Shown here: positions 1 through 7,737 of the stretch, piece by piece
Layout of the letters: every line of letters starts with the position of its first letter
Numbering within the stretch: position 1 is the first letter of the stretch
NCBI GenBank assembly: GCA_020719045.1
Contig: DYQY01000022.1
Location: 1-21,972, forward strand
DNA from: Candidatus Termititenax sp.
GTDB lineage: Bacteria; Margulisbacteria; Riflemargulisbacteria; GWF2-35-9; DYQY01
Direction of reading: 5' to 3'
DNA: 21,972 nucleotides
Made by a program: the position numbers and the translations under genes
Notes under the pieces: generated by a model
What the model was told of the DNA's origin: nothing
Seen by the model: the letters and a program-made list of their open reading frames with translations, nothing else
Database searches by the model: none

Positions 1-25
1 AACCAAAAATATCGAACCCCTATAT

Positions 26-50
26 TTTCTGAAAAATCCATTTTCAGAAA
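26..50. repeat. Perfect 10-bp inverted repeat (hairpin)
   Basis: Arms TTTCTGAAAA (26-35) and TTTTCAGAAA (41-50) are exact reverse complements around a 5-nt loop. No T-run follows on either strand, so it is not a clear intrinsic terminator. It lies downstream of the 3' end of the minus-strand tRNA-Ala and could be an RNA-processing or transcript-end structure. It is flanked by two similar strings, AACCAAAAAT (1-10) and AACCAAAAT (57-65). Confidence 0.5.
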
Positions 51-99
51 GATTTCAACCAAAATCACCCTAAAACAGGGTTCGGGGTAACAACGCTTT

Positions 100-175
100 T
101 GGTGGAGCTGAGGGGGATCGAACCCCTGACCCCTAACATGCCATGCTAGTGCTCTCCCAGCTGAGCTACAGCCCC
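100..175 (-). tRNA. tRNA-Ala (anticodon GGC)
   Basis: Read on the minus strand this folds as a complete cloverleaf. The acceptor stem is GGGGCTG/CAGCTCC, the D-arm GCTC-AGCTGGGA-GAGC, and the anticodon stem CTAGC/GTTAG with loop ATGGCAT giving anticodon GGC. The T-arm is AGGGG-TTCGATC-CCCCT, followed by discriminator A and an encoded CCA. The acceptor start GGGGCTGTAGCTC is typical of alanine tRNAs, including the G3-T70 (G3:U70) identity pair. Anticodon GGC reads GCC and GCU alanine codons. Confidence 0.95.
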
Positions 176-286
176 TTCAAAGATGGACAGATTACCGAAC
201 CATGAATGCTAATTAAGATATCATGATAACTTACGCCTTGTCCCTGGAAAATAATTCTCAAACTATCGTAGCAATTTACGGTGTTA

Positions 287-306
287 CCCAGGGGAGCTAC
301 AGCCCC
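287..306 (-). repeat. Partial copy of the tRNA-Ala 5' end
   Basis: This 20-nt stretch matches 156-175, the D-arm and 5' acceptor strand of the tRNA-Ala, at 18 of 20 positions. The last 13 nt, GAGCTACAGCCCC, are identical. The two mismatches destroy the D-stem and no anticodon or T-arm can be folded beside it, so it is not a second tRNA. It may be the scar of a decayed tandem tRNA or of a tRNA-targeting element. Confidence 0.55.
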
Positions 307-382
307 AAAACTCAAGAAACTGAAGGTAATTATAGCAAAAACGATGATTTTAGAAAACGATAAAGTAAATGATGGGTGATGA

Positions 383-411
383 TTGCAAGTCTATATAAGT
401 TGCAATATTAT
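383..411 (+). promoter_or_regulatory. Sigma-70-type promoter, possibly for a leaderless transcript
   Basis: A -35-like TTGCAA (383-388) and a -10-like TATTAT (406-411) are separated by exactly 17 nt. The start codon at 421 lies only 9 nt after the -10, so a start site about 7 nt downstream would leave a 5' UTR of roughly 3 nt. No Shine-Dalgarno sequence precedes the ATG. Confidence 0.55.
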
Positions 412-420
412 ACTGAGTAG

Positions 421-747
421 ATGAGAACAATAATCCTTTTAATTATTTCTAATATTTTTATGACCTTTGCTTGGTATGGGCATTTGAAGTATAAAAGTGC
501 CCCATTATTAGCCGTAATCTTAATAAGTTGGGGAATAGCTTTTTTCGAGTATTGTTTTCAGGTGCCAGCTAATAGGATAGGTCATGGCACTTTTAGCGCA
601 ACACAGTTAAAAACTATGCAAGAGGTAATTACGCTTGTAGTCTTTTGTGTCTTTTCTTTAGTTTATTTAAAAGAGGAATTTAGATGGAACTATTTAGTTG
701 GTTTTATTTTTTTAGTTCTAGCTGTTTTTTTTGTATTTAAAAAGTAG
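421..747 (+). CDS. DMT-like small membrane protein, DUF486 family
   Basis: This 108-residue hydrophobic protein fits the DUF486 family by length and by sequence. Visible signatures are FAWYGHLK near residue 17, a W-G-I-A-F-F-E-Y helix, VPANRIGHGTFS in the central loop and LKTMQEVITL. About four membrane helices can be drawn (residues 3-18, 27-45, 67-83, 89-105). The family resembles half-size drug/metabolite transporters, but no substrate is established. It faces tlyA tail to tail with an 8-bp gap. The start is supported by the conserved N-terminal helix and a promoter just upstream, although no ribosome binding site is visible. Confidence 0.85.
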   Translation: MRTIILLIISNIFMTFAWYGHLKYKSAPLLAVILISWGIAFFEYCFQVPANRIGHGTFSATQLKTMQEVITLVVFCVFSLVYLKEEFRWNYLVGFIFLVLAVFFVFKK

Positions 748-755
748 TAATAATT

Positions 756-1526
756 TTATAAAGATTGAAAGTGAATAAAGTATTCTTGGTTACCTTTTGT
801 TCCCTGAATTTCACTTGGCAATGTTTTGATATGCTTTAAGTTATGCTGTTGCATGTCGTTTATGAATGATTCAATATATTCGGAGATTAGTTTATCGTCA
901 GTAACAATTCCTCCTGTTGGTATATGTTCTTTTGGTAATTCGAATTGTGGTTTATATAATACAAGTATTTCTCCATTTGTTGTTACGAAGTCTTTAACTA
1001 CTGGGAGAATAACTTTAAGTGAAATAAAGGATAGATCTGCAACGCAGAAGTCTATTGGTAGTTTTATTGAGCAGTTTTCTTGATTTGTAAGTTTTTCTTG
1101 AAGTTGCTCTTTGCTAAGCGTTCTTATGTTTATTCTGTCAAAATTGAATACTCTTTGGTCTGTTCTTATTTTTTCATCAAGAATACCGTAGCCTACATCT
1201 AATGTAATCATGCTTTTGGCTCCGTTTTGAAGCAAGTAATCAGTAAAACCTCCGGTAGATACTCCACAGTCAAGTCCAATTTTGTCCAGTATTTGAATGC
1301 TGAACTTATTGAAGATAGAGGCAAGTTTATCTCCGCCTCGACTTACATACTTACCCTCAGTTTTCTTTAGCTTGATATTTTCATTTTTTTTTATTTTTTG
1401 ATGGACAGAGGTGAATTTTCTTCCGTTGCCGATAACATTGCCAATCATTACTTGTTTTATCGCTTCGTCTTCTGTTGCTACAAGTCCGTGCTCAAGTAGG
1501 AAATCTAATAGTATTTGTTTAGCCAT
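756..1526 (-). CDS. tlyA: TlyA family rRNA methyltransferase / putative hemolysin
   Basis: The 256-residue product has the TlyA layout. An S4 RNA-binding domain covers about residues 3-60 (GLVATEDEAIKQVMIG, then VSRGGDKLASIF). An FtsJ-type Rossmann methyltransferase follows, with the SAM-binding motif LDCGVSTGGFTDYLLQ near residue 85 and ADLSFISLK further on. In actinobacteria TlyA adds 2'-O-methyl groups to 16S and 23S rRNA, and other homologues were named hemolysins; the rRNA role here is inferred. The gene stands alone on the minus strand, convergent with the DUF486 gene and divergent from rmuC. No Shine-Dalgarno is seen before the ATG; a TATACT lies 6 nt upstream instead. Confidence 0.92.
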   Translation of the reverse strand: MAKQILLDFLLEHGLVATEDEAIKQVMIGNVIGNGRKFTSVHQKIKKNENIKLKKTEGKYVSRGGDKLASIFNKFSIQILDKIGLDCGVSTGGFTDYLLQNGAKSMITLDVGYGILDEKIRTDQRVFNFDRINIRTLSKEQLQEKLTNQENCSIKLPIDFCVADLSFISLKVILPVVKDFVTTNGEILVLYKPQFELPKEHIPTGGIVTDDKLISEYIESFINDMQQHNLKHIKTLPSEIQGTKGNQEYFIHFQSL

Positions 1527-1532
1527 GAAGAA

Positions 1533-1541
1533 AGTATATCA
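1533..1541 (-). promoter_or_regulatory. Extended -10 element for tlyA
   Basis: On the minus strand the sequence TGATATACT matches an extended -10 (TGn plus TATACT, hexamer at 1538-1533). No convincing -35 is present. The hexamer ends 6 nt before the tlyA ATG, so transcription would start at or next to the start codon. It abuts the left edge of the large palindrome. Confidence 0.4.
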
Positions 1542-1602
1542 TTTATGAGTGAATTGCTTCTATGATAATCTCATAGAAGAGCAATTTGTTACTTATAAAT
1601 GA
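1539..1602. repeat. 64-bp imperfect palindrome between divergent tlyA and rmuC
   Basis: The outer arms TCATTTATGAGT (1539-1550) and ACTTATAAATGA (1591-1602) pair with one G-T wobble. The inner arms ATTGCTTCTATGA (1553-1565) and TCATAGAAGAGCAAT (1571-1585) pair over 13 bp with a 2-nt bulge around loop TAATC. Both flanking genes start here and point away, so a terminator role is unlikely. It could be a cruciform or protein-binding site, a 5' UTR structure for rmuC, or a small palindromic insertion element. Confidence 0.7.
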
Positions 1603-1655
1603 CAAAATCTTTAAGCTGATGTACGATTGTGCTCATAAACTAATAAGGAGTGTGC

Positions 1656-2996
1656 ATGTTTAACCTTTTCATTTTTATATTAATTGGTCTATTTTTTGGC
1701 TTAGTTATTGGCTACTTGATTGGGAAGATGCTTAATTCTAATAGTTCATTAAAGGAAGAAATAGCCGGACTTAAGGTTTATAAGTTAGAAAAGGAAGAGT
1801 TACAGAAGAATTTCAAAATAGAAAAAGATGAGATTCAAGCTAGATTAGATAATTCTATTCAACATTTTAAAGAGCAAGGTGCAACTATTGCTAGAAAAGA
1901 AGAAGAGAATAAGAACTTAATTGAAAAACTGCAAACACAGAAACAGGAAATTGAAGATAGATTTAAGTATCTTCAGGATCAATTCGCTAATTTAGCTAAT
2001 AAAATATTTGAAGAAAAGAGTCAGAAATTTACAGTCCAGAATAAAGAGAATATTGATACTTTATTAAAGCCTCTGCAAGAAAAAATACAATCATTTCAGA
2101 AGAAAGTTGAAGAAACTTATGATGATGAAAACAGACAGAGAGCAGGACTTAAGCGAGAGATAGAAATACTGGCAGATTTAAACAAAAAGATGTCAGAAGA
2201 TGCTCATAATTTAACCACAGCACTTAAGGGTGAGACAAAGACCCAAGGTAACTGGGGTGAAATGATTCTAGAAACTATCTTAGAAAAGTCAGGGCTACAA
2301 AAAGGTGTTGAGTTTAGTGTCCAAGAGTCATTTAAGACAGAAGATGGAAACCAACGATATCCAGACGTAATAATAAATCTTCCAGGGAACAAGCATATGG
2401 TAATAGATTCCAAGGTTACGCTTACGGCCTATGAAAGATACATCTCTGCTGCTGATGATGAGAAGAAAGAGAAGCATTTAAAAGAGCATATTATTTCATT
2501 AAGAACACATATAAAAGGTTTAAGTGATAAGCAGTATCAGAAGCTCTATCAGATAAACAGTCCAGACTTTGTTCTAATGTTTGTGGCAATTGAGCCAGCA
2601 TTTGCTTTGGCTGTTCAGCAAGATAATAATTTATTTTATGAAGCGTTTGAAAGGAATATCGTGATAGTAAGTCCATCAACCTTGCTTGCAACTCTTAGAA
2701 CGATTGATAATATTTGGAGACAGGAAAAACAGAATAAGAATGCAATGGAAATAGCCAAAAGAGCTGGTGATATGTATGATAAGTTTTCTAATTTTGTTGA
2801 TGATTTAAAGAAGCTTGGAAACCAATTAGTAACAACTCAGAAAACCTATGATGATGCTATGAAAAAATTATCGACAGGAACTGGTAATTTAGTTGCAAGA
2901 GCTGAGAATATTAAGAAGATGGGTGCAAAAACCTCTAAAAGTCTAGCTGTAGAAATGATAGATGATATTGAATTATTAGAAGGAAGTAGGGATTAA
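1656..2996 (+). CDS. rmuC: RmuC family DNA recombination protein
   Basis: The product (446 residues from this start) has one N-terminal membrane helix (residues 2-21), a long charged coiled coil to about residue 140, and a RmuC-type nuclease-like domain. Recognisable pieces are KGETKTQGNWGEMILE, a PDVIINLPGNKHMVIDSKV core, MFVAIEPAF and VIVSPSTLLATLRTI. RmuC in E. coli limits inversions at short inverted repeats; its biochemical activity is inferred from the nuclease-like fold. The ATG at 1656 is preferred over the GTG at 1650 because AAGGAG at 1645-1650 would overlap the GTG. It ends 1 nt before gcvT, an unusual partner, suggesting translational coupling. Confidence 0.92.
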   Translation: MFNLFIFILIGLFFGLVIGYLIGKMLNSNSSLKEEIAGLKVYKLEKEELQKNFKIEKDEIQARLDNSIQHFKEQGATIARKEEENKNLIEKLQTQKQEIEDRFKYLQDQFANLANKIFEEKSQKFTVQNKENIDTLLKPLQEKIQSFQKKVEETYDDENRQRAGLKREIEILADLNKKMSEDAHNLTTALKGETKTQGNWGEMILETILEKSGLQKGVEFSVQESFKTEDGNQRYPDVIINLPGNKHMVIDSKVTLTAYERYISAADDEKKEKHLKEHIISLRTHIKGLSDKQYQKLYQINSPDFVLMFVAIEPAFALAVQQDNNLFYEAFERNIVIVSPSTLLATLRTIDNIWRQEKQNKNAMEIAKRAGDMYDKFSNFVDDLKKLGNQLVTTQKTYDDAMKKLSTGTGNLVARAENIKKMGAKTSKSLAVEMIDDIELLEGSRD

Positions 2997-2997
2997 G

Positions 2998-4053
2998 ATG
3001 AAGAAAACTGCATTAAACGAAGAACACAAAAAGCTTAAAGCAAAGATGGTTGACTTTGCTGGGTGGGAGATGCCTATTCAATATGCTGGTATCATTCAAG
3101 AGCATAAAGCAGTTCGTGAAAAGGTTGGGATTTTTGATGTTTCTCATATGTGTGCGTTAGATGTTTCTGGTAAGTCTGCTTATGATTTTTTACAGTTGGT
3201 GACTATTAATGATGTATCAAAACTTAAGGATTATTCTTCTCAGTATTCAATGATTTTAGATAAGGAAGGCAACATTCTTGATGATATTATTGTTGGTAAA
3301 GTGGATGATTTTTATAGGCTAGTAATAAATAGTAGTAACGCTGATAAGATCAAAAAATGGTTTGCTTTAGTAAAGCAAGAAAATAAGTTTGAAGTGGATT
3401 TATCCTACAGAGATGACCTCAGTATAATTGCCCTACAAGGTCCTAAATCAACAGAAGTTTTAGAGAAGGTGTTAGGTGCAAAGATTGTGCTTAATAGTTT
3501 CTGTTCAATGGGAATTAAGTGGAATGGTGAGGACATAAGTGTTAGCCGAACAGGTTATACTGGTGAGCTCGGTTATGAGGTTTTTATTTCTAATGAGTTA
3601 GCTTCTAAGTTATGGCAAATGTTAATCGCTCATGATGCGGAGCCTGCTGGGCTTGGGGCTAGAGACACTCTTCGAATAGAAGCTGGATTACCGTTGTATG
3701 GAAAAGAGATTGTGTCAGATGTCACTGCCTTTGATATGGGTTATGGCTGGATAGTAAGTTTTTCTAAAGGTGATTTTTTAGGAAAATCTAAACTTGTAAA
3801 CGCGACAAAAGAAAAGAAGTTGTTTGGCTGTATTTTAGAAGACAAGGGAGTTTTAAGGGATGGTTATGAAGTAGTAGGTCATGGCAAGATGACAAGTGGA
3901 ACATTTTCTCCTACACTTAATACTGCAATCGGTATGTTTTATAGCGAAAAGCAGTTGAAGGATAACGATAGTTTGTCAGTTTTAATTAGAGGAAAAGAGT
4001 TTAAAGGTAGGGTAACAAGTTTGCCATTTTTAAAAAAGGAAATAAATAAGTAA
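2998..4053 (+). CDS. gcvT: Glycine cleavage system T protein (aminomethyltransferase)
   Basis: GcvT takes the aminomethyl group from lipoylated GcvH and transfers the one-carbon unit to tetrahydrofolate, releasing ammonia. The 351-residue length is close to the usual 360. Family signatures are FAGWEMPIQY near residue 21, VGIFDVSHM, the NILDD stretch with Asp95/Asp96 in the folate/catalytic region, RTGYTGELGYE and GLGARDTLRIEAGLPLYG. It begins 1 nt after the rmuC stop. That leaves no room for a glycine riboswitch, so expression from the rmuC promoter is likely. A 70-nt gap separates it from gcvH. Confidence 0.96.
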   Translation: MKKTALNEEHKKLKAKMVDFAGWEMPIQYAGIIQEHKAVREKVGIFDVSHMCALDVSGKSAYDFLQLVTINDVSKLKDYSSQYSMILDKEGNILDDIIVGKVDDFYRLVINSSNADKIKKWFALVKQENKFEVDLSYRDDLSIIALQGPKSTEVLEKVLGAKIVLNSFCSMGIKWNGEDISVSRTGYTGELGYEVFISNELASKLWQMLIAHDAEPAGLGARDTLRIEAGLPLYGKEIVSDVTAFDMGYGWIVSFSKGDFLGKSKLVNATKEKKLFGCILEDKGVLRDGYEVVGHGKMTSGTFSPTLNTAIGMFYSEKQLKDNDSLSVLIRGKEFKGRVTSLPFLKKEINK

Positions 4054-4062
4054 AATTTGTTC

Positions 4063-4091
4063 TTGAATTTTTAAAAATAGGAAACTAAAAT
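4063..4091 (+). promoter_or_regulatory. Candidate internal promoter for gcvH-gcvPA-gcvPB
   Basis: TTGAAT (4063-4068) and TAAAAT (4086-4091) are spaced by 17 nt in the only sizeable gap of the glycine cleavage cluster. A start site near 4098 would give a roughly 25-nt leader carrying AAGGGAG (4107-4113) before the gcvH ATG. Confidence 0.5.
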
Positions 4092-4123
4092 AGTCAAAAA
4101 ATATACAAGGGAGATTTACTGTT

Positions 4124-4513
4124 ATGAGCATGATTATAGAAGGTTTATATTATTCTGAAGAGCATGAGTGGGTTAAGGTTGAAGGCAACATGGCTACGAT
4201 TGGTATTACAGATTATGCGCAGGATGCTTTAGGTGATATCGTTTTCGTTGAGCTTCCAAACATTGATGACGAATTTACTCAGATGGATGAGATTGGCGTA
4301 TTAGAGTCAGTTAAAACAGTTAGCAATATTTATGTGCCTGTTTCTGGAAGAATTGTAGAAGTTAACGAAGCGGCTATTGAAGATCCAGCATTAATTAACT
4401 CTTCACCATTTGATGAAGGATGGTTAGTTAAAATGGAGATGTATGAAAAGTCTGAGCTAGATGATCTTAATTCATCTGAAGAATATGAGGAAATGTTAGG
4501 CGAAGAGGAGTAA
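4124..4513 (+). CDS. gcvH: Glycine cleavage system H protein (lipoyl carrier)
   Basis: GcvH shuttles the aminomethyl group between the P, T and L proteins on a lipoyl arm. At 129 residues it matches the family. It opens with YYSEEHEWV, carries ITDYAQDALGDIVFVELP, and has the lipoylation motif ESVKTVSNIYVPVSG with the modified lysine at residue 64. It ends with the usual acidic tail (NSSEEYEEMLGEEE). AAGGGAG lies 10 nt before the start codon. The stop is directly followed by the gcvPA ATG, whose ribosome binding site (GAGGAG) sits in the last codons of gcvH. The lipoate ligase gene at 7738 is the likely source of its cofactor. Confidence 0.97.
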   Translation: MSMIIEGLYYSEEHEWVKVEGNMATIGITDYAQDALGDIVFVELPNIDDEFTQMDEIGVLESVKTVSNIYVPVSGRIVEVNEAAIEDPALINSSPFDEGWLVKMEMYEKSELDDLNSSEEYEEMLGEEE

Positions 4514-5797
4514 ATGGTTACTCTTGGTAGTCTGAAAACAAACTTATATAAAGATTTACCAAAAAATATCACTAACCCTGAGCTAAATTTGCAACACGCT
4601 TTAAGTGAAGCAGAGGTTCAGTTAGAGTTAGAGAAGTTAGCAAACAATAATCATATATATGCAAAGAACTTATCTTTTCTTGGTGCTGGAGTTTATCATC
4701 GACATGTTCCTGCAATAGTTGATCATCTAACAAGTAGAAGTGAATTTTATACAGCTTATACCCCTTATCAGCCAGAAATAAGTCAAGGTACACTTACTGC
4801 AATTTTCGAGTTTCAGACCTATATGGCAGAGCTAACTGGCATGGATATAAGTAATGCTAGCTTGTATGATGGTGCAACAGCGCTTGCAGAGGCTGTTGCG
4901 ATGGTAGCAAGAGTAGCAAATAAAGACAAAGCAAAGGTAGTTGTTGCTGGAATCCTTTCACCAAATTATAAAGAGGTTTTAGATACCTATAATAAAGGTT
5001 TCGGAAATGATATTAGTTATTGCGAAGAATTAACAGCGGCAAGATTAGATGAAAGTCTTGATGCTTTAGTTTTAATGTATCCAAACTTTTTTGGCCAAGT
5101 TATTGATTATACTGCAGTTATCGATGATGCTAAAAAAAAGGGTATTGCTATAATTTTCTGCGTAACCAATCCATTAGCTTTAATGATTTTTAAATCTCCT
5201 GGTGAGCTTGGTGCAGATATCGTTTGTGGTGAAGCTATTTCTTTGGGAAGCTACCCAGCATATGGTGGTCCAGCTTTAGGGTTTTTAACAACTAGACAAG
5301 ATTTAGTTCGTAACATCCCTGGTAGGATTGTTGGAGAGACTAGTGATGCGAACGGAAGAAAAGGGTTTGTGTTAACGTTCCAGACAAGGGAGCAACATAT
5401 AAGAAGAGAGAAAGCTACCTCCAATATTTGTAGTAATCAAGGACTTATGGCCTTAAGGTCAACTATATACATGTCATATATGGGGCAAGCTGGAATGATA
5501 AAGCTTGCAGAAGATATTTATGAGAAGACACAATATTTAAAAGAACAGATAGCAAAAATAGATAGTTTTGTTGTTGATAAAAACGTTTCTTTCCAAGATA
5601 TATTGTTTTACTCAAAAACTGTGGATTTCAAAGCGCTTAACTTATTTTTAAAGGATAAAGGTATTTTAGGTGGGTTAGATTTGGGTAAGTTTAGGGAAGG
5701 CTGGAAAGGTTGCTACTTGCTTACAGTTAATGATTATATGAAGAATGAAGATATAGACCTTTTAGTGTCTGCTATTAAGGAGCTTATTAGTGGATAA
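4514..5797 (+). CDS. gcvPA: Glycine dehydrogenase (decarboxylating) subunit 1
   Basis: This is the N-terminal half of the P protein, which with GcvPB forms the PLP-dependent glycine decarboxylase. The 427-residue length fits the two-subunit form. Family features include FLGAGVYHRHVPAIVDHL near residue 54, the FYTAYTPYQPEISQGTL segment, ELTGMDISNASLYDG, and the AISLGSYPAYGGPALGF loop. It lacks the PLP lysine, which is in GcvPB. It starts with no gap after gcvH and overlaps gcvPB by 8 bp, as expected for stoichiometric subunits. Split P proteins occur in Gram-positives, Thermotogae, archaea and several candidate phyla. Confidence 0.96.
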   Translation: MVTLGSLKTNLYKDLPKNITNPELNLQHALSEAEVQLELEKLANNNHIYAKNLSFLGAGVYHRHVPAIVDHLTSRSEFYTAYTPYQPEISQGTLTAIFEFQTYMAELTGMDISNASLYDGATALAEAVAMVARVANKDKAKVVVAGILSPNYKEVLDTYNKGFGNDISYCEELTAARLDESLDALVLMYPNFFGQVIDYTAVIDDAKKKGIAIIFCVTNPLALMIFKSPGELGADIVCGEAISLGSYPAYGGPALGFLTTRQDLVRNIPGRIVGETSDANGRKGFVLTFQTREQHIRREKATSNICSNQGLMALRSTIYMSYMGQAGMIKLAEDIYEKTQYLKEQIAKIDSFVVDKNVSFQDILFYSKTVDFKALNLFLKDKGILGGLDLGKFREGWKGCYLLTVNDYMKNEDIDLLVSAIKELISG

Positions 5798-7205
5798 TAG
5801 ACCAATTTTTGATAAAGTTGAAATATCAAATCAGTTATCAACTCTTAGTTTGCCAGAACAACTTAAGAGAAAGAAGGTTTGTAGATTTCCGAACAGTTCA
5901 GAAGCTCAAGTTGCCAGACATTATACTAAACTTTCAACTTTAAATTTTGGAGTAGATAGTGGAATGTATCCTCTTGGTTCTTGTACCATGAAGTATAATT
6001 ATAAGATTTTAGAAAGACTAGCTTCGTTGCCACAGTTTATGCAGCTTCATCCTTTTCAAGATGACCAAGAGTGTCAGGGAATTTTGGAGATTCTTTATAA
6101 GATGGAAAGAAACTTATCTGAACTTTTTGGATATAGCAAATTTTCTCTGCAACCTGTAGCTGGAGCGCATGGAGAACATACTGGACTTCTGATAATTAGA
6201 GAATATTTAAAAGCAAATAATGATGACAGGGATTTAGTTCTTATACCTGATTCTGCACATGGAACGAATCCTGCGAGTGCTGTTATGGCTGGGTTTAGAG
6301 TCAAGAAGGTTCCTTCTGATAAATGGGGGAATGTGGATATTGATAAATTAAAAGAAATGTTAAGTAAAGAGAAAGTTGCAGCTTTTATGTTGACCAACCC
6401 ATCGACATTAGGATTATTTGAAAACAACATTCTTCTTATAGCTAATATGATTCATGAAAATGGTGGACTTCTTTATTATGATGGCGCCAATGCCAATGCT
6501 TTAATGGGCAAAATAAGACCAGGTGACATGGGCTTTGATGTTTGTCATTTGAATTTACATAAAACATTTGGAACCCCACATGGTGGAGGAGGACCAGGTG
6601 CAGGACCAGTTGGAGTTGCTGAGAAGTTGGTTCCTTATTTGCCTGGACCGATAGTTGTTAAAGAAAAAGATAAATATGGATGGAGCAGTTATTCTGAAAC
6701 TCAAATTGGAAGAATGCATGGGTTTTATGGAAATGTAATTGTTGTTATAAAGGCATATATTTACTTTTTGCTTCATGGTGGTTCAGGGTTAAAAGAAGCT
6801 AGTGAGAAAGCAGTGGAGAATGCTAATTATTTAATGAATAAGATTAATGAAATAATTAAAGTGCCTTTTGAAAGAGTTTGTATGCATGAGTTTGTAATCT
6901 CTGCTGAGAAACTTAAGAAAGACACTGGTGTTTCTGCTTTGGATATAGCTAAAGCATTGATAGATAAGGGGTATCATCCTCCCACAATCTATTTTCCTTT
7001 GATTGTGCCTGAATGTCTCATGATTGAACCAACAGAAACAGAAGATAAAGAGTCAATGGACGCTTTTGTATCTGCTATAAAGTCTATTGTTGACGATGCG
7101 AACTCTTCACCAGAGAAGGTAAAGGCAGCACCTGTTACGAGAATAGTTGGCAGACTAGACGAAGTAAAAGCAGTTAAGGAACCAAATTTAACGTTTTATA
7201 GTTAA
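5790..7205 (+). CDS. gcvPB: Glycine dehydrogenase (decarboxylating) subunit 2
   Basis: This is the C-terminal, PLP-binding half of the P protein (471 residues). The Schiff-base lysine is Lys258 in LNLHKTFGTPHGGGGPG. Other signatures are YPLGSCTMKYN near residue 60, AHGTNPASAVMAGF and MLTNPSTLGLFE. It starts at a GTG within the end of gcvPA, with AAGGAG (5777-5782) placed 7 nt upstream, which strongly fixes this start. No L-protein (dihydrolipoamide dehydrogenase) gene is in the window, so that subunit must be encoded elsewhere. No hairpin terminator is visible in the following 150 bp. Confidence 0.96.
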   Translation: MDNRPIFDKVEISNQLSTLSLPEQLKRKKVCRFPNSSEAQVARHYTKLSTLNFGVDSGMYPLGSCTMKYNYKILERLASLPQFMQLHPFQDDQECQGILEILYKMERNLSELFGYSKFSLQPVAGAHGEHTGLLIIREYLKANNDDRDLVLIPDSAHGTNPASAVMAGFRVKKVPSDKWGNVDIDKLKEMLSKEKVAAFMLTNPSTLGLFENNILLIANMIHENGGLLYYDGANANALMGKIRPGDMGFDVCHLNLHKTFGTPHGGGGPGAGPVGVAEKLVPYLPGPIVVKEKDKYGWSSYSETQIGRMHGFYGNVIVVIKAYIYFLLHGGSGLKEASEKAVENANYLMNKINEIIKVPFERVCMHEFVISAEKLKKDTGVSALDIAKALIDKGYHPPTIYFPLIVPECLMIEPTETEDKESMDAFVSAIKSIVDDANSSPEKVKAAPVTRIVGRLDEVKAVKEPNLTFYS

Positions 7206-7363
7206 GTAGTTTGGGACTATTCTTTTTTCTTTTCGATATATTGATATAGTGTACTAAAATAATAAGTACCAACCATAACTTTTCTTGCAAGAATCAAAGG
7301 TTATCAAGTATTAGGCATCATTTAGGTAAGAATGGTGTTGAAGAAGAGGATTACTCAGCCGTT

Positions 7364-7705
7364 TTGTATCGAGGCAAGGTCATTATTGGTTCATCTTTAG
7401 AGTTTTCTCATTTTGATATTTCTGTTATTTGTGATGAGTTATTTGATGGAAAGAAACATAAAGAAGATCAGTATTTTTTTGTTTTAGGTTATGTTGTTAA
7501 TTATGATAATTTTAAAAATGGAATAGACGATTTTATAGATAAGGGTGGTTTTATACTTGATGAAAGAGAAGGATGGAGTGTTATTCCTCTTTCTAGTGAA
7601 AATGAAGCTATTCATCATACGATGTTCCTCGATATGGATGATTCTTTTAAGATTTTTGAATATTTTAGTGATTCAGAGTCGGTTATTCTATTAAAGCGTA
7701 AGTAG
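7364..7705 (+). CDS. Unrecognised small protein between gcvPB and the lipoate ligase
   Basis: I do not recognise this protein. It is soluble and acidic, about 113 residues from a TTG start, with no membrane segment and no clear catalytic motif. Visible pieces are IIGSSLEFSHFDISVICDEL, a D/K-rich centre and GGFILDEREGWSVIPL. The start is uncertain. The frame stays open upstream to a TAG at 7247, and an ATT at 7310 has an AAAGG 9 nt before it, whereas the TTG at 7364 has no well-spaced ribosome binding site. The gene may begin at a rare codon or be 5'-truncated. Its position suggests co-expression with lipoate or glycine metabolism, but nothing in the sequence confirms that. Confidence 0.55.
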   Translation: MYRGKVIIGSSLEFSHFDISVICDELFDGKKHKEDQYFFVLGYVVNYDNFKNGIDDFIDKGGFILDEREGWSVIPLSSENEAIHHTMFLDMDDSFKIFEYFSDSESVILLKRK

Positions 7706-7737
7706 CTTTTTCTTGTTTTAAATACTATGATTTACAT

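Noticed and set aside
100-175. tRNA-Ala as the attachment site of the R-M island
   Set aside because: The island starts about 16 kb away with intact biosynthetic operons in between, no integrase is present, and no copy of the tRNA 3' end was seen at the right edge.
181-310. Second tRNA-Ala or tmRNA on the minus strand starting GGGGCTGTAGCTC
   Set aside because: After the 5' end no anticodon arm, T-arm or CCA-bearing 3' end could be folded, and the D-stem is broken by two changes.
826-1083. 85-codon plus-strand frame opposite tlyA
   Set aside because: It is antisense to a well-supported TlyA gene and its translation has no recognisable features; it is a shadow frame.
2900-2998. Glycine riboswitch upstream of gcvT
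   Set aside because: The upstream sequence is rmuC coding DNA up to 1 nt before gcvT.
6095-6430. 111-codon minus-strand frame within gcvPB
   Set aside because: GcvPB is unmistakable over the whole stretch; the opposite frame is open by chance.
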